DNA of 64,000 nucleotides from Paraburkholderia humisilvae (lineage in GTDB: Bacteria; Pseudomonadota; Gammaproteobacteria; Burkholderiales; Burkholderiaceae): contig NZ_CADIKH010000022.1 in assembly GCF_902859855.1 (NCBI RefSeq), positions 53,185 through 117,184 of the forward strand, written 5' to 3'. Position numbers and translations under genes: made by a program. Under the pieces are notes generated by a model. It had not been told where the DNA came from. It ran no database searches and saw nothing but the letters and a program-made list of their open reading frames with translations. Position 1 is the stretch's first letter. Every line of letters begins with the position of its first letter. Positions 36,835-45,432 of the stretch are shown in pieces.

Positions 36835-39129
36835 ATGTCGAATTCCGCCAATAGCAAACTCCGTGAAGCCGCGCTCGATTATCACGAATTTCCGACCCCC
36901 GGAAAGATCGCGGTCTCGCCCACCAAGCAGATGATCAACCAGCGCGATCTCGCGCTCGCGTATTCGCCCGGCGTCGCATTCGCGTGTGAAGAGATCGTTG
37001 AGAATCCGCTGAACGCGGCGCGCTTCACCGCACGCAGCAATCTCGTCGGTGTGGTCACGAACGGCACGGCGGTGCTCGGCCTCGGCAATATCGGGCCGCT
37101 CGCGTCGAAGCCGGTGATGGAAGGCAAGGCCGCGCTTTTCAAGAAGTTCGCCGGCATCGACGTGTTCGACATCGAGCTCAACGAGTCGGACCCGCACAAG
37201 CTCGTTGACGTGATCGCCGCGCTCGAACCGACCTTTGGCGGCATCAATCTCGAAGACATCAAGGCGCCGGATTGCTTCATCGTCGAGCGTGAATGCCGCA
37301 AGCGGATGAAGATCCCGGTCTTTCACGATGACCAGCACGGTACCGCGATCGTCGTCGCGGCAGCGATCCTGAACGGCCTGAAAGTGGTCGGCAAAAACAT
37401 TCGCGAAGTGAAGCTGGTCGCGTCGGGCGCGGGTGCCGCGGCGCTTGCGTGTCTGGATCTGCTCGTCGACCTTGGGCTGTCACTCGAGAACATCACGGTA
37501 ACGGACCTCGCGGGCGTGGTCTACAAGGGCCGCACCGAGCTGATGGATCCGGACAAGGAACGTTTCGCACGCGAAACGAAGGCGCGCACGCTGTCCGAAG
37601 TGATCGGCGGCGCCGATGTGTTCCTCGGCCTGTCGGCAGCCGGCGTGCTGAAGCAGGAGATGGTCAAGGAGATGGCCGACAAGCCGCTCATTCTGGCGCT
37701 TGCGAACCCGACGCCGGAAATCCTGCCGGAAATCGCACGCGAAGTGCGGCCGGATGCCGTGATCGCGACGGGCCGCACCGACTATCCGAACCAGGTCAAC
37801 AACGTGCTGTGTTTCCCGTTCATCTTCCGTGGCGCACTGGATGTGGGCGCAACCACTATCACGCGCGAGATGGAAGTCGCCGCCGTGAATGCGATTGCGG
37901 AGCTTGCACGCCAGGAGCAGAGCGATATCGTCGCAACCGCGTACGGTATCCAGGATCTGTCCTTCGGGCCTGACTACCTGATTCCGAAGCCATTCGATCC
38001 GCGGCTGATCGTCAAGGTCGCGCCGGCCGTCGCGAAGGCCGCGATGGATTCGGGCGTCGCGAGCCGTCCGATCGAAGACATGGACGCGTACGAGCAGCAT
38101 TTGCAGCAGTTCGTCTACCACAGCGGCACGACGATGAAGCCGATCTTCCAGCTTGCGCGCAGCGTCGGGCCGGAGAAGAAGCGCATCGTGTTCGCCGAGG
38201 GCGAGGAAGAGCGCGTGCTGCGCGCGGTGCAGATCGTCGTCGACGAGAAGCTCGCGAAGCCGATCCTGATTGGCCGGCCGGCGGTGATCGAGCAGCGCAT
38301 TGCGCGCTATGGGCTGCGCCTTGTGTCGGGCCAGGATTATACGATCGTGAATACGGACCACGATGAGCGCTATCGCGACTTCTGGCAGACGTACGCGAAG
38401 ATGATGGCGCGCAAGGGCATCAGCGAACAGATGGCGAAGCTCGAAATGCGCCGCCGCACCACGCTGATCGGTTCGATGCTCGTCAAGAAGGGCGAAGCCG
38501 ACGGGATGATCTGCGGCACGATCAGCACGACGCATCGTCATCTGCATTTCATCGATCAGGTGATCGGCAGGAAGGAAGGCAGCAGCGTCTATGCGGCGAT
38601 GAATGCGCTCGTGTTGCCGAACCGGCAGATTTTCCTTGTCGATACGCACGTGAACGTCGATCCGACACCTGCGCAGCTGTGCGAAATCACGATCATGGCA
38701 GCCGAGGAAGTGCGCCGCTTCGGCATCGAGCCGAAGGTCGCGCTGCTGTCGCATTCGAACTTCGGCACGAGCCACGCGCCGTCCGCCCAGAAGATGCGCG
38801 AGCTGCTTGCATTGCTGAAGGAGCACGCACCGGACCTGCAAGTGGATGGTGAAATGCACGGCGACGTCGCGCTCGATTCGAATCTGCGCCGCGAGATCCT
38901 GCCGGAATCGACGCTCGAAGGCGATGCGAATCTGCTCGTGCTGCCGAACATCGATGCGGCGAACATCTCGTACAACCTGCTGAAGACGGCGGCGGGCAAC
39001 AACATCGCGATCGGTCCGATGCTGCTCGGCGCCGCGCAGCCGGTGCACGTGCTGACCGCGTCGGCGACCGTGCGCCGGATCGTCAACATGACGGCACTGC
39101 TCGTCGCGGATGTGAACGCGGTGCGCTGA
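36835..39129 (+). CDS. maeB: NADP-dependent malic enzyme with phosphotransacetylase-like domain
   Basis: A 764-residue cytosolic enzyme decarboxylating malate to pyruvate. Residues 1-~430 are the malic-enzyme domain: YSPGVAFACEEI, GNIGPLASKPVMEGKA, FHDDQHGTAIVVAAA and the NADP loop VASGAGAAALACL. Residues ~440-764 form a PTA_PTB domain (KKRIVFAEGEEERVLRA, SHSNFGTS, DGEMHGDVALD), usual in MaeB and thought to be regulatory rather than catalytic. A hairpin terminator follows. Confidence 0.96.
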   Translation: MSNSANSKLREAALDYHEFPTPGKIAVSPTKQMINQRDLALAYSPGVAFACEEIVENPLNAARFTARSNLVGVVTNGTAVLGLGNIGPLASKPVMEGKAALFKKFAGIDVFDIELNESDPHKLVDVIAALEPTFGGINLEDIKAPDCFIVERECRKRMKIPVFHDDQHGTAIVVAAAILNGLKVVGKNIREVKLVASGAGAAALACLDLLVDLGLSLENITVTDLAGVVYKGRTELMDPDKERFARETKARTLSEVIGGADVFLGLSAAGVLKQEMVKEMADKPLILALANPTPEILPEIAREVRPDAVIATGRTDYPNQVNNVLCFPFIFRGALDVGATTITREMEVAAVNAIAELARQEQSDIVATAYGIQDLSFGPDYLIPKPFDPRLIVKVAPAVAKAAMDSGVASRPIEDMDAYEQHLQQFVYHSGTTMKPIFQLARSVGPEKKRIVFAEGEEERVLRAVQIVVDEKLAKPILIGRPAVIEQRIARYGLRLVSGQDYTIVNTDHDERYRDFWQTYAKMMARKGISEQMAKLEMRRRTTLIGSMLVKKGEADGMICGTISTTHRHLHFIDQVIGRKEGSSVYAAMNALVLPNRQIFLVDTHVNVDPTPAQLCEITIMAAEEVRRFGIEPKVALLSHSNFGTSHAPSAQKMRELLALLKEHAPDLQVDGEMHGDVALDSNLRREILPESTLEGDANLLVLPNIDAANISYNLLKTAAGNNIAIGPMLLGAAQPVHVLTASATVRRIVNMTALLVADVNAVR

Positions 39130-39142
39130 ACGAACGACGCCA

Positions 39143-39175
39143 CGCCGTTGCACCGCCGTTGCACCGCCGTTGCAC
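39143..39175 (+). repeat. Three tandem copies of an 11-base repeat
   Basis: CGCCGTTGCAC occurs three times head to tail with no mismatch, 13 bases after the maeB stop. It is probably a slippage product. Confidence 0.85.
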
Positions 39176-39181
39176 ATCACG

Positions 39182-39220
39182 CCGCTGCGGTTCAGCAGGA
39201 GCGAACCGCAGCGGTAGTTT
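39182..39220 (+). terminator. Hairpin terminator after maeB
   Basis: CCGCTGCGGTTC (39182-39193) pairs perfectly with GAACCGCAGCGG (39203-39214) across 9 bases, followed by TAGTTT. The T tract is short. Confidence 0.6.
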
Positions 39221-39265
39221 GTCGCCGTCACGCTCGCAGTTCATCTCTTCTACGTCAGCCAACGC

Positions 39266-39314
39266 TTCACCCTCAAAAAGGGGCGTGCCCGCAATGGGCA
39301 CGCCTTAGGGTGAA
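39266..39314 (-). terminator. Bipartite hairpin with minus-strand T tract
   Basis: An outer stem TTCACCCT (39266-39273)/AGGGTGAA (39307-39314) encloses an inner 9-bp stem GGCGTGCCC (39282-39290)/GGGCACGCC (39296-39304). Read on the minus strand the inner stem is followed by CC and TTTTT, a canonical intrinsic terminator. No annotated minus-strand gene lies upstream of it. Confidence 0.6.
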
Positions 39315-39326
39315 CAGGGGATCGAC

Positions 39327-39421
39327 TCACCCAAAAAAGGCAGGATGCTGGCACTCCGGTTTGCAGAACGCCTGGGGCAAGGAGGCATGAGGTATTCGCC
39401 CCGCATCTCCGCCTTGGGTGA
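39327..39421 (-). ncRNA. Candidate minus-strand small RNA or leader
   Basis: TCACCCAA (39327-39334) and TTGGGTGA (39414-39421) close a ~95-base region. Inside, GGCAGGATGC and GCATCTCCGCC extend the stem with bulges, and GGGGC/GCCCC forms an inner hairpin. On the minus strand the fold is followed by TTTTTT (39336-39331) and preceded by a promoter-like TTGACA (39449-39454). A 33-codon minus frame (39305-39406, starting MRGEYLMPPC) also spans it, with GGAG touching the ATG. Whether it is a structured RNA, a tiny ORF or a dispersed repeat is undecided. Confidence 0.35.
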
Positions 39422-39454
39422 ATTTTATCTTGTTTGAGATAACAAATCTGTCAA
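39422..39454 (-). promoter_or_regulatory. Minus-strand promoter-like sequence with operator dyad
   Basis: On the minus strand TTGACA (complement 39449-39454) precedes TAAAAT (complement 39422-39427) by 21 bases, or GATAAA by 19. TTATCTTGTTTGAGATAA (39425-39442) is an inverted repeat with 6-base arms in the spacer. Long spacer plus central dyad recalls activator-remodelled promoters such as those of MerR-type regulators; this is inference. Confidence 0.4.
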
Positions 39455-39513
39455 GAATTGTCGGTGTGGCGGCATGCCCGGTGGGCCTGTTTCCGGGAGC
39501 GTGTTCCGAAGGG

Positions 39514-39557
39514 GTGTCCCGAGGGGGCAATTCGGACAAAACCTTTCATTTTCCGAA
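39514..39557. repeat. TTCCGAA-type sites upstream of the RNase gene
   Basis: TTCCGAA occurs at 39514-39520 and 39551-39557, and the inverted core TTCGGA at 39531-39536. The 39531/39552 pair forms an inverted repeat with 15 bases between. They could be a regulator-binding cluster about 90-130 bases before the ATG, but no regulator is known. Confidence 0.35.
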
Positions 39558-39645
39558 CGAGCGTTGCTTCCAGGGTGCTTTAGCGATACCCTTACGACTT
39601 TCATGGTCGTCGAACTCGTGATCTAACAGCGGGAACCCTGAATTC

Positions 39646-40059
39646 ATGGCACGCAGGTGGCTTCGCAACGGCGTGCTGGTCGCCGTCCTGTTGGTCGGCG
39701 GTCTGTGCAGCGGTTTTGCGCCTGTCGCCGGTTCTGTCGCTTTTGGCCGCGACGTCGCGGCGCAGGGCAGCACTGGCACCGTCACGGTGGCGCAGTTGCC
39801 GCCGGAAGCAGTCAAAACATTGAACTTGATTGCGGCAGGTGGGCCCTACCCGTATGAGAAGGATGGCGTCGTATTCGGCAACCGCGAGCGGTTGCTGCCG
39901 CCGCGCCAGCGGGGCTATTACCACGAATACACCGTTCCTACGCCGCATGCCCGTAATCGCGGAGCGCGCCGCATTGTCTGCGGCGGTCCGTTAAGGCGCA
40001 CTGACAACTGTTATTACAGCGACGATCACTACACCAGTTTTAATCGCATCATTGAATGA
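39646..40059 (+). CDS. Secreted barnase-like ribonuclease
   Basis: A 137-residue guanyl-specific (N1/T1/U2 superfamily) RNase. Residues 1-~30 form a signal peptide (VLVAVLLVGGLCSGF). The mature domain contains FGNRERLLPP, Glu94 in YYHEYTV (the barnase general-base position), an Arg in GARRIVC, and His128 in SDDHYTSFNRI (general acid). Two cysteines (about 112 and 122) may form a disulfide outside the cytoplasm. The barstar gene starts 16 bases downstream, so this is an RNase-inhibitor pair. The extracellular role (nutrient scavenging or competition) is not known. Confidence 0.9.
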   Translation: MARRWLRNGVLVAVLLVGGLCSGFAPVAGSVAFGRDVAAQGSTGTVTVAQLPPEAVKTLNLIAAGGPYPYEKDGVVFGNRERLLPPRQRGYYHEYTVPTPHARNRGARRIVCGGPLRRTDNCYYSDDHYTSFNRIIE

Positions 40060-40075
40060 CATCGGGACATACGGC

Positions 40076-40642
40076 ATGAGCGACAACATCTACGCACACG
40101 ACCGCAAAGTCGCGAGGGATCTTTTTACATCCGGCAACGGTAATCTGTTTCAGCGCGTCATGCAGATGCGCGAGGCCGGAGAGGGTCAGGGCGGCACGGT
40201 CGAGCACGAAGCCGGTACGGCGCATTCATCGAATGAGGAATCCATGAGTCTTTTCGCGACCGTACGACCGAACATCGTACAGTCGATTCGCGCTTTTCGC
40301 GTACAGGACCTGGCCGACGAAGCGCAGAAACTCGGTCAGCATTTTCTGTTTGCGTGCTGCGGGAATGCGCAAAGCAAACAGGAAGTGATGGAAACCATTG
40401 CGACCTCGTTCCTGTTTCCGAAGCATTTCGGCAAGAATTACGACGCGCTGTACGACTGTCTGACCGATCTGGTCGCGAAGGCTGGCGCTCAACCCGGTTT
40501 CGTGATCGTGCTCGAGGCGCTGCCGGTCGCGCAGAAATTCGACAAGGAAGCGCGGGAAACGCTGCTCGATGTGTTCCGCGAAGCGGCGGAATTCTGGGCG
40601 GAGCGGAAGGTGGCGTTCCGGGTGTTCTACTCGTTCGCGTGA
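40076..40642 (+). CDS. Barstar-family ribonuclease inhibitor with N-terminal extension
   Basis: A 188-residue cytosolic inhibitor. The barstar fold covers about residues 75-185: HFLFACCGNAQSKQEVMETIATSF, FPKHFGKNYDALYDCLTD (the Asp-rich RNase-binding helix) and a C-terminal strand FRVFYSF. The first ~56 residues are an extra segment of unknown role (MSDNIYAHDRKVARDLF). ATG 40076 has GGGA 8 bases upstream; an internal ATG at 40244 with AGGA would yield a conventional ~132-residue barstar. The inhibitor protects the cell before the RNase is exported. Confidence 0.88.
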   Translation: MSDNIYAHDRKVARDLFTSGNGNLFQRVMQMREAGEGQGGTVEHEAGTAHSSNEESMSLFATVRPNIVQSIRAFRVQDLADEAQKLGQHFLFACCGNAQSKQEVMETIATSFLFPKHFGKNYDALYDCLTDLVAKAGAQPGFVIVLEALPVAQKFDKEARETLLDVFREAAEFWAERKVAFRVFYSFA

Positions 40643-40770
40643 AAAGATCCCGCGGCATGCGGGGCGGTTTTTTGATGAGCGCGTTGCAGTCGATAAGCAA
40701 CTGATACACGCGTAAGTAATCGAAAGCGCACCGCGTGAGCAACCCATGTCGCGCGTTAGCCCCTTCGTCA

Positions 40771-40808
40771 AAAGGGCTCGCTGATTGGCGAGCCCTTTCG
40801 TCTTTCTT
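40771..40808. terminator. Bidirectional terminator between barstar and rsmE
   Basis: AAAGGGCTCGC (40771-40781) pairs with GCGAGCCCTTT (40788-40798) over a 6-base loop. CGTCTTTC follows on the plus strand and TTTTGACG on the minus strand, so it can serve both convergent genes. Confidence 0.75.
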
Positions 40809-40848
40809 CAATTGCGCTATCTGCGCGACGAATTGCGCTCAACCAGCT

Positions 40849-41589
40849 CTACCAACCGCCCCAGCGAGCAGCTAACGCGGACAGCACCGCGATGCCGGCT
40901 GTTTCGGTGCGCAACACGCGAGGGCCCAGCCCGACCGCCGTGAAACCGTGGCTCGTGGCGGCTGCTTCCTCTGCGGCTGAAAAGCCGCCTTCCGGTCCGA
41001 TCAGCACCAGCGCGCGCCGCTTGGGCGGCTCATGGGTCAACGCCGAAAACGGCACGCTCGCGCGCGGCGACAGCAAGAGTCGAAGTTCGCCGTGTTCCGG
41101 TTCCTTCGGCATCGAGCCGAGCCATGTCGCGAGTTCGCGTGTCGGTAGCACCTCCGGCAGGCGATTGCGTCCACATTGCTCGCACGACGCCTGCACGATG
41201 CGCTGCCAATGCACCTGACGCCGCTGCGCGCGTTCGCCGGACAGGCGCACGACGCTGCGCGTGGTCGTCAGTGGCGCGAACGCGGATGCGCCGAGTTCGA
41301 CCGCCTTTTCGATCAGCCAGTCCATTTTGTCGCTGCCGGCGATGCCTTGCGCGAGCGTCAGGTGATACGGCGGCTCGGCCTCGACGTCGCGGAATTCGCC
41401 GATGCGCACGGCCGAGCCGCGCCGTTCCATTTCGACGACTTCCGCGCCGTATTCGCCACCCATGCCGTTAAATAGCGTGATGGTGTCGCCTGGCTGGAGG
41501 CGCAACACCTGAACGTGTCGATTGACGTCGTCGGGCAGCGCGACAACGTCGTTGGTCGTTAGCGCGGTCCCGACGAAAAAGCGGGGCAT
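40849..41589 (-). CDS. rsmE: 16S rRNA m3U1498 methyltransferase
   Basis: A 246-residue SPOUT-class enzyme. The N-terminal PUA-like domain begins MPRFFVG; the knotted SAM-binding core contains LVLIGPEGGFSAAE and LGPRVLRTETAGIAVLSAL. ATG 41589 gives the conserved N-terminus. The VOC gene ends 19 bases upstream on the same strand. Confidence 0.94.
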   Translation of the reverse strand: MPRFFVGTALTTNDVVALPDDVNRHVQVLRLQPGDTITLFNGMGGEYGAEVVEMERRGSAVRIGEFRDVEAEPPYHLTLAQGIAGSDKMDWLIEKAVELGASAFAPLTTTRSVVRLSGERAQRRQVHWQRIVQASCEQCGRNRLPEVLPTRELATWLGSMPKEPEHGELRLLLSPRASVPFSALTHEPPKRRALVLIGPEGGFSAAEEAAATSHGFTAVGLGPRVLRTETAGIAVLSALAARWGGW

Positions 41590-41608
41590 AAGCGAAGTTC
41601 TCATTGAT

Positions 41609-42022
41609 TCACGACAGGTGGCGCGCGAGCGCCCAGCGATACCCATCCGGGTCTTCGATCTGCGCGAAGCGATCGCCCCAGAATTGATCTTGCGGCTCGC
41701 TCAGCGATTTCGCGCCGGCGGCGACCGCGCGAGCAAACACCGCATCGACGTCGTCGACATACAGGTAGAAGGACTGGGGTGCGATTGCGTTCGCGCTTTT
41801 CGGCGTCCTGGCCTTCGAGCCGAATGCCCCTTCCGGCGCGAACATCACGATCAACTGGTCCCGATAGGTCATCTCGACGTGCATCAGCGCGCCGTCGTCA
41901 TGCACGCTGTCGCGCACGCGAAAGCCGAGCGCGGCTTCGTAAAACGCGATCGCCATGTGCGCATCGCGGACCGTCAGATAGGGCGTCAACCACGGCACTC
42001 CGGCTGGACGTGGGGAAGTCAT
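41609..42022 (-). CDS. VOC-family (glyoxalase/bleomycin-resistance-like) protein
   Basis: A 137-residue protein with two betaalphabetabetabeta modules: VPWLTPYLTVRDAHMAIAFYEAALGF and FYLYVDDVDAVFARAVAAGA, ending QIEDPDGYRWALARH. It belongs to the glyoxalase-like superfamily, whose members range from metalloenzymes to binding proteins. The substrate is unknown. Likely co-transcribed with rsmE. Confidence 0.85.
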   Translation of the reverse strand: MTSPRPAGVPWLTPYLTVRDAHMAIAFYEAALGFRVRDSVHDDGALMHVEMTYRDQLIVMFAPEGAFGSKARTPKSANAIAPQSFYLYVDDVDAVFARAVAAGAKSLSEPQDQFWGDRFAQIEDPDGYRWALARHLS

Positions 42023-42131
42023 CGAGCTCTCCTGAATCTTTGGGTCGTCTCGTCGTCGCCGTCTGCTGCCGGAAGCTGCGTTGCCGGGCCGGATTGCGGC
42101 GACTGACGGAGCGGGGCATTGTGCATGACTG

Positions 42132-43016
42132 TCATGGCGACGGCTTTAAGAATCGGCCTAGTTTATCGCGCACCGCATGCGGTGCGGAGAATAGCGCCGC
42201 GTGCAGCGTCGCGTCGTAATAGCGCAGCCCGTCCAGGTCGCGCTGCGTGAGTCGCGCGGTAACCTCATGCTCGGTGAGCGAAGCGGGGTCGAGCGTATCG
42301 CTTGCGATGGCCATCAACCACAATGAACCATAGAGCGGCACATAGGCCGCCAGCGGGCGAACCACCGCGAATATCTGCTGCAGGTTTGTCAGTAATGCGG
42401 CCACACGCGCTGCATGAAAGTACGGTGAGCCAAGGTGCAGCGAGATGGCCGCTTGTGGCGCGAGGATGCGTTTCAGCTGCGTGAGGAATTCGGGCGTATA
42501 GAGGCTCGCGGCGGGTGAATCCGGGGGTGTCAGATCGAACACGACGATATCGAACGACACCTTGTTCGCGCCTGCGATCTGTTGTGCGACATACTGTGCC
42601 GCATCGCCGATCACGAGTTCGACGCGCGGATTGTCGAAGGCGCCGCCGTGCACATCCGGCAAATGCTCGCGCGTGAGCCGTACGACTTGCGCGTCGAGTT
42701 CGGCGACGACGATCCGCTCGATACTCCGGTGCGCAAGCAACTGCCTGGCCGCGCCGCCGTCGCCGCCGCCCAGCACCAACGCCGCGCGCGGTGCCGGATG
42801 GACAAGCGCGGCCGGGTGCGTCATGCATTCGTGATAAATGAACTCGTCGCCGCTCGATGTCATCGGTCGGCCGTCTAGCGTGAAAAGCCGGCCGAGCTGC
42901 GGCGTGTCCCAGACTTCGATGCGCTGATAGGGCGAATCGACGCGCACGAGGGCACGTGCATTCGGGAATCCGTAGACGGCATCGGGCGCGGGTTGAAACA
43001 ATAGCGAGGCGCTCAC
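42132..43016 (-). CDS. speE: Spermidine synthase-like aminopropyltransferase
   Basis: A 294-residue SpeE-family protein: ERxxD-like YQRIEVWDTPQLGRLFTLDGRPMTSS, EFIYHECMTHPA, LVLGGGDGGAARQLL (decarboxy-SAM binding) and DIVVFDLTPPDSPAASLYTPEF (catalytic Asp). It is divergent from tkt. Some paralogues act only as methyltransferase-like proteins, so the enzyme name is probable rather than certain. Confidence 0.85.
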   Translation of the reverse strand: MSASLLFQPAPDAVYGFPNARALVRVDSPYQRIEVWDTPQLGRLFTLDGRPMTSSGDEFIYHECMTHPAALVHPAPRAALVLGGGDGGAARQLLAHRSIERIVVAELDAQVVRLTREHLPDVHGGAFDNPRVELVIGDAAQYVAQQIAGANKVSFDIVVFDLTPPDSPAASLYTPEFLTQLKRILAPQAAISLHLGSPYFHAARVAALLTNLQQIFAVVRPLAAYVPLYGSLWLMAIASDTLDPASLTEHEVTARLTQRDLDGLRYYDATLHAALFSAPHAVRDKLGRFLKPSP

Positions 43017-43323
43017 AGAGCAGCGGTGCGCAGGGTATGCGCGGCAAGTTGCGATCGGAAGATTATAAGGGCCGCAGAGCCGCGCACAGCCGCATCCGCA
43101 AGGGGGACAAAGCCGATCATCTGTTAGAATATTCCGCTTTCTAGCCTCGTCCGATTGCCTGGCCGTTCTGCATCACCAGCGCCGCCGCCGCCGCGTTTGC
43201 GTCACTGCGCGTCACACCGGGTGCCCACTGACACCCGCGGCCGCGAGCCGAGGCTGACTGGCCGCCAAGCATCCGGACAACCCGCCCGCGCCTTGTTTTT
43301 GGACTCGTTCTCCGGATCTTGAC
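43017..43323. other. speE-tkt divergent intergenic region
   Basis: This 307-base region between divergent genes contains TAGAAT (43125-43130), a possible plus-strand -10 for tkt without a clear -35. The remaining 190 bases to the tkt ATG hold no obvious gene or strong hairpin. Confidence 0.4.
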
Positions 43324-45354
43324 ATGACGACCTCCTCTCCCGCACCGACCTCCCTGATGGCCAACGCAATTCGCGCGCTGGCGATGGATGCTGTTCAGAA
43401 GGCGAATTCAGGCCACCCCGGCATGCCGATGGGCATGGCGGAAATCGCTGTCGCACTGTGGTCGCGCCATCTGCGTCATAACCCGAAGAATCCACACTGG
43501 GCGGACCGCGACCGCTTCGTGCTGTCGAACGGGCACGGCTCGATGCTGCTGTACTCGCTGCTGCATCTGACGGGTTACGACCTGCCGATGGACGAGTTGA
43601 AGAACTTCCGTCAATTGCATTCGAAGACGCCGGGCCACCCCGAGTACGGTATGACGGCCGGTGTGGAAACGACCACGGGTCCGCTCGGCCAGGGTCTGGC
43701 GAATTCGGTGGGGATGGCGCTTGCGGAAGCACTGCTTGCCGAGGAATTCAATAAGCCGGATGCGAAGATCGTCGATCACCACACGTATGTGTTCCTCGGC
43801 GACGGCTGCCTGATGGAAGGCATTTCGCACGAAGCCTGTTCATTCGCGGGCACGCTGAAGCTGAACAAGCTGATCGGTTTCTACGACGACAACGGCATCT
43901 CGATCGATGGCGAAGTCGTGAACTGGTTCCATGACGACACGCCGAAGCGCTTCGAAGCGTACGGCTGGAACGTGATTGCGAACGTGAAGGGCGACGACGT
44001 CGAGGCAGTCGACGCGGCGATCAGGAAAGCGAAGCAGTCGGACAAGCCGACGCTGATCTGCTGCAAGACGGTGATCGGCGAAGGTTCGCCGCACAAGGCA
44101 GGCTCGCACGACGCGCACGGCGCGGCGCTCGGCGCCGACGAAGTCGCGGCGACGCGCAAGAACATCGGCTGGAACTGGGAGCCGTTCGTGATTCCGCAGG
44201 ACGTGTATGCGGCGTGGGATGCGAAGGAATCGGGCGCCAACGTCGAGGGCGAATGGAACAAGCGCTTCGCCGACTACCGGGCGAAGTACCCGAGTGAGGC
44301 CGCCGAGTTCGAGCGCCGCATGGCGGGCAAGCTGCCCGCCGACTGGGCGCAGAAAGCGCAGGCGATCATCGCCGGGGCGAATGAGCGCAAGGAAACCGTC
44401 GCGACGCGCAAGGCGTCGCAGCAGGCCATCGAAGCGCTTGCCGCGGTGCTGCCGGAATTGCTCGGTGGTTCGGCCGACCTGACGGGCTCGAATCTCACGA
44501 ACTGGAAGGCAAGCAAACCTGTGCGCGCGCGCAAGGAAGGCTCGAGCGGCATCCAGTGGGGCAATCACATCAACTACGGTGTGCGCGAGTTCGGCATGAG
44601 CGCCGCGTTGAACGGCATCACCGTGCACGGCGGTTACAAGGCATTCGGCGGCACGTTCCTGACGTTCTCCGATTACAGCCGCAACGCGCTGCGCGTCGCG
44701 GCGCTGATGAAGGCGCCGAGCATGTTCGTGTTCACGCACGATTCGATCGGCCTGGGCGAAGATGGCCCAACGCACCAGTCGATCGAGCATGTCGCGAGCT
44801 TGCGTCTGATTCCGCATATGACCGTGTGGCGTCCGGCTGATACCGTTGAAACGGCGGTCGCGTGGACGCAGTCGGTCGAGCACAAGGGTCCGTCGTGCCT
44901 GATTTTCAGCCGGCAGAATCTGCAGTTCTCCGAGCGCACCGATGCGCAGATCGCGAACATCGCGAAGGGCGGCTACGTGCTGCGCGACTGGAACGACGAC
45001 GTGCCCGCGCGTAAGGTGATCCTGATCGCGACGGGCTCTGAAGTGGAACTGGCGATGAAGGCCATCGAACCGCTCGCGCGCGAGGGTATCGCGGCGCGCG
45101 TCGTGTCGATGCCGTCGACGAACGTGTTCGACCGCCAGGACGCCGCTTACCGCGAACGTGTGTTGCCGGCTGGCGTGCGGCGTGTCGCGATCGAAGCAGG
45201 CGTGACGGAGTACTGGCGCAAGTATGTGGGCCTCGAAGGTGGCGTGGTCGGTATCGACACGTTCGGCGAATCGGCGCCCGCTGGTGCGCTCTCCAAGCAT
45301 TTCGGCTTTACTGTCGAGAGGGTCGTGGAGACGGTCAAAGCCACGCTCGGCTGA
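43324..45354 (+). CDS. tkt: Transketolase
   Basis: A 676-residue thiamine diphosphate enzyme of the pentose phosphate and Calvin-type sugar interconversions. NSGHPGMPMG starts the PP domain, GDGCLMEGISHEACSFAGTLKLNK is the ThDP-binding GDG-motif, FMTFSDYSR-like FLTFSDYSRNALR and HDSIGLGEDGPTHQ belong to the Pyr domain, and the C-terminal domain follows from about residue 540. The gap gene follows 78 bases later, forming a central-carbon pair. Confidence 0.96.
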   Translation: MTTSSPAPTSLMANAIRALAMDAVQKANSGHPGMPMGMAEIAVALWSRHLRHNPKNPHWADRDRFVLSNGHGSMLLYSLLHLTGYDLPMDELKNFRQLHSKTPGHPEYGMTAGVETTTGPLGQGLANSVGMALAEALLAEEFNKPDAKIVDHHTYVFLGDGCLMEGISHEACSFAGTLKLNKLIGFYDDNGISIDGEVVNWFHDDTPKRFEAYGWNVIANVKGDDVEAVDAAIRKAKQSDKPTLICCKTVIGEGSPHKAGSHDAHGAALGADEVAATRKNIGWNWEPFVIPQDVYAAWDAKESGANVEGEWNKRFADYRAKYPSEAAEFERRMAGKLPADWAQKAQAIIAGANERKETVATRKASQQAIEALAAVLPELLGGSADLTGSNLTNWKASKPVRARKEGSSGIQWGNHINYGVREFGMSAALNGITVHGGYKAFGGTFLTFSDYSRNALRVAALMKAPSMFVFTHDSIGLGEDGPTHQSIEHVASLRLIPHMTVWRPADTVETAVAWTQSVEHKGPSCLIFSRQNLQFSERTDAQIANIAKGGYVLRDWNDDVPARKVILIATGSEVELAMKAIEPLAREGIAARVVSMPSTNVFDRQDAAYRERVLPAGVRRVAIEAGVTEYWRKYVGLEGGVVGIDTFGESAPAGALSKHFGFTVERVVETVKATLG

Positions 45355-45432
45355 CGTGACGCGCGCCGCCCGCGCCGGCGGCGCGGTCCGCAGCCGCAAC
45401 GTGCAGGTTTTCTTTAGTCACAGGAGATAGCA

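Larger units (their letters stand above)
39130..39645. other. Structured non-coding region between maeB and the RNase gene
   Basis: These 516 bases hold, left to right: an 11-base tandem repeat (39143-39175), a maeB terminator hairpin (39182-39214), a bipartite hairpin (39266-39314), a larger folded element (39327-39421), a minus-strand promoter-like stretch (39422-39454), and three TTCGGA/TTCCGAA sites (39514-39557) before the RNase gene. No protein of a known family is encoded. Confidence 0.55.

Noticed and set aside
39083..39301. 72-codon minus-strand frame after maeB
   Set aside because: It spans the maeB 3' end, the tandem repeat and both hairpins; no family resemblance.
39266..39421. 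Known riboswitch, SRP RNA, 6S RNA or tmRNA
   Set aside because: None of the conserved cores I know (for example the SRP GGTCAGGTCCGGAAGGAAGC block) is present; left as an unclassified candidate.
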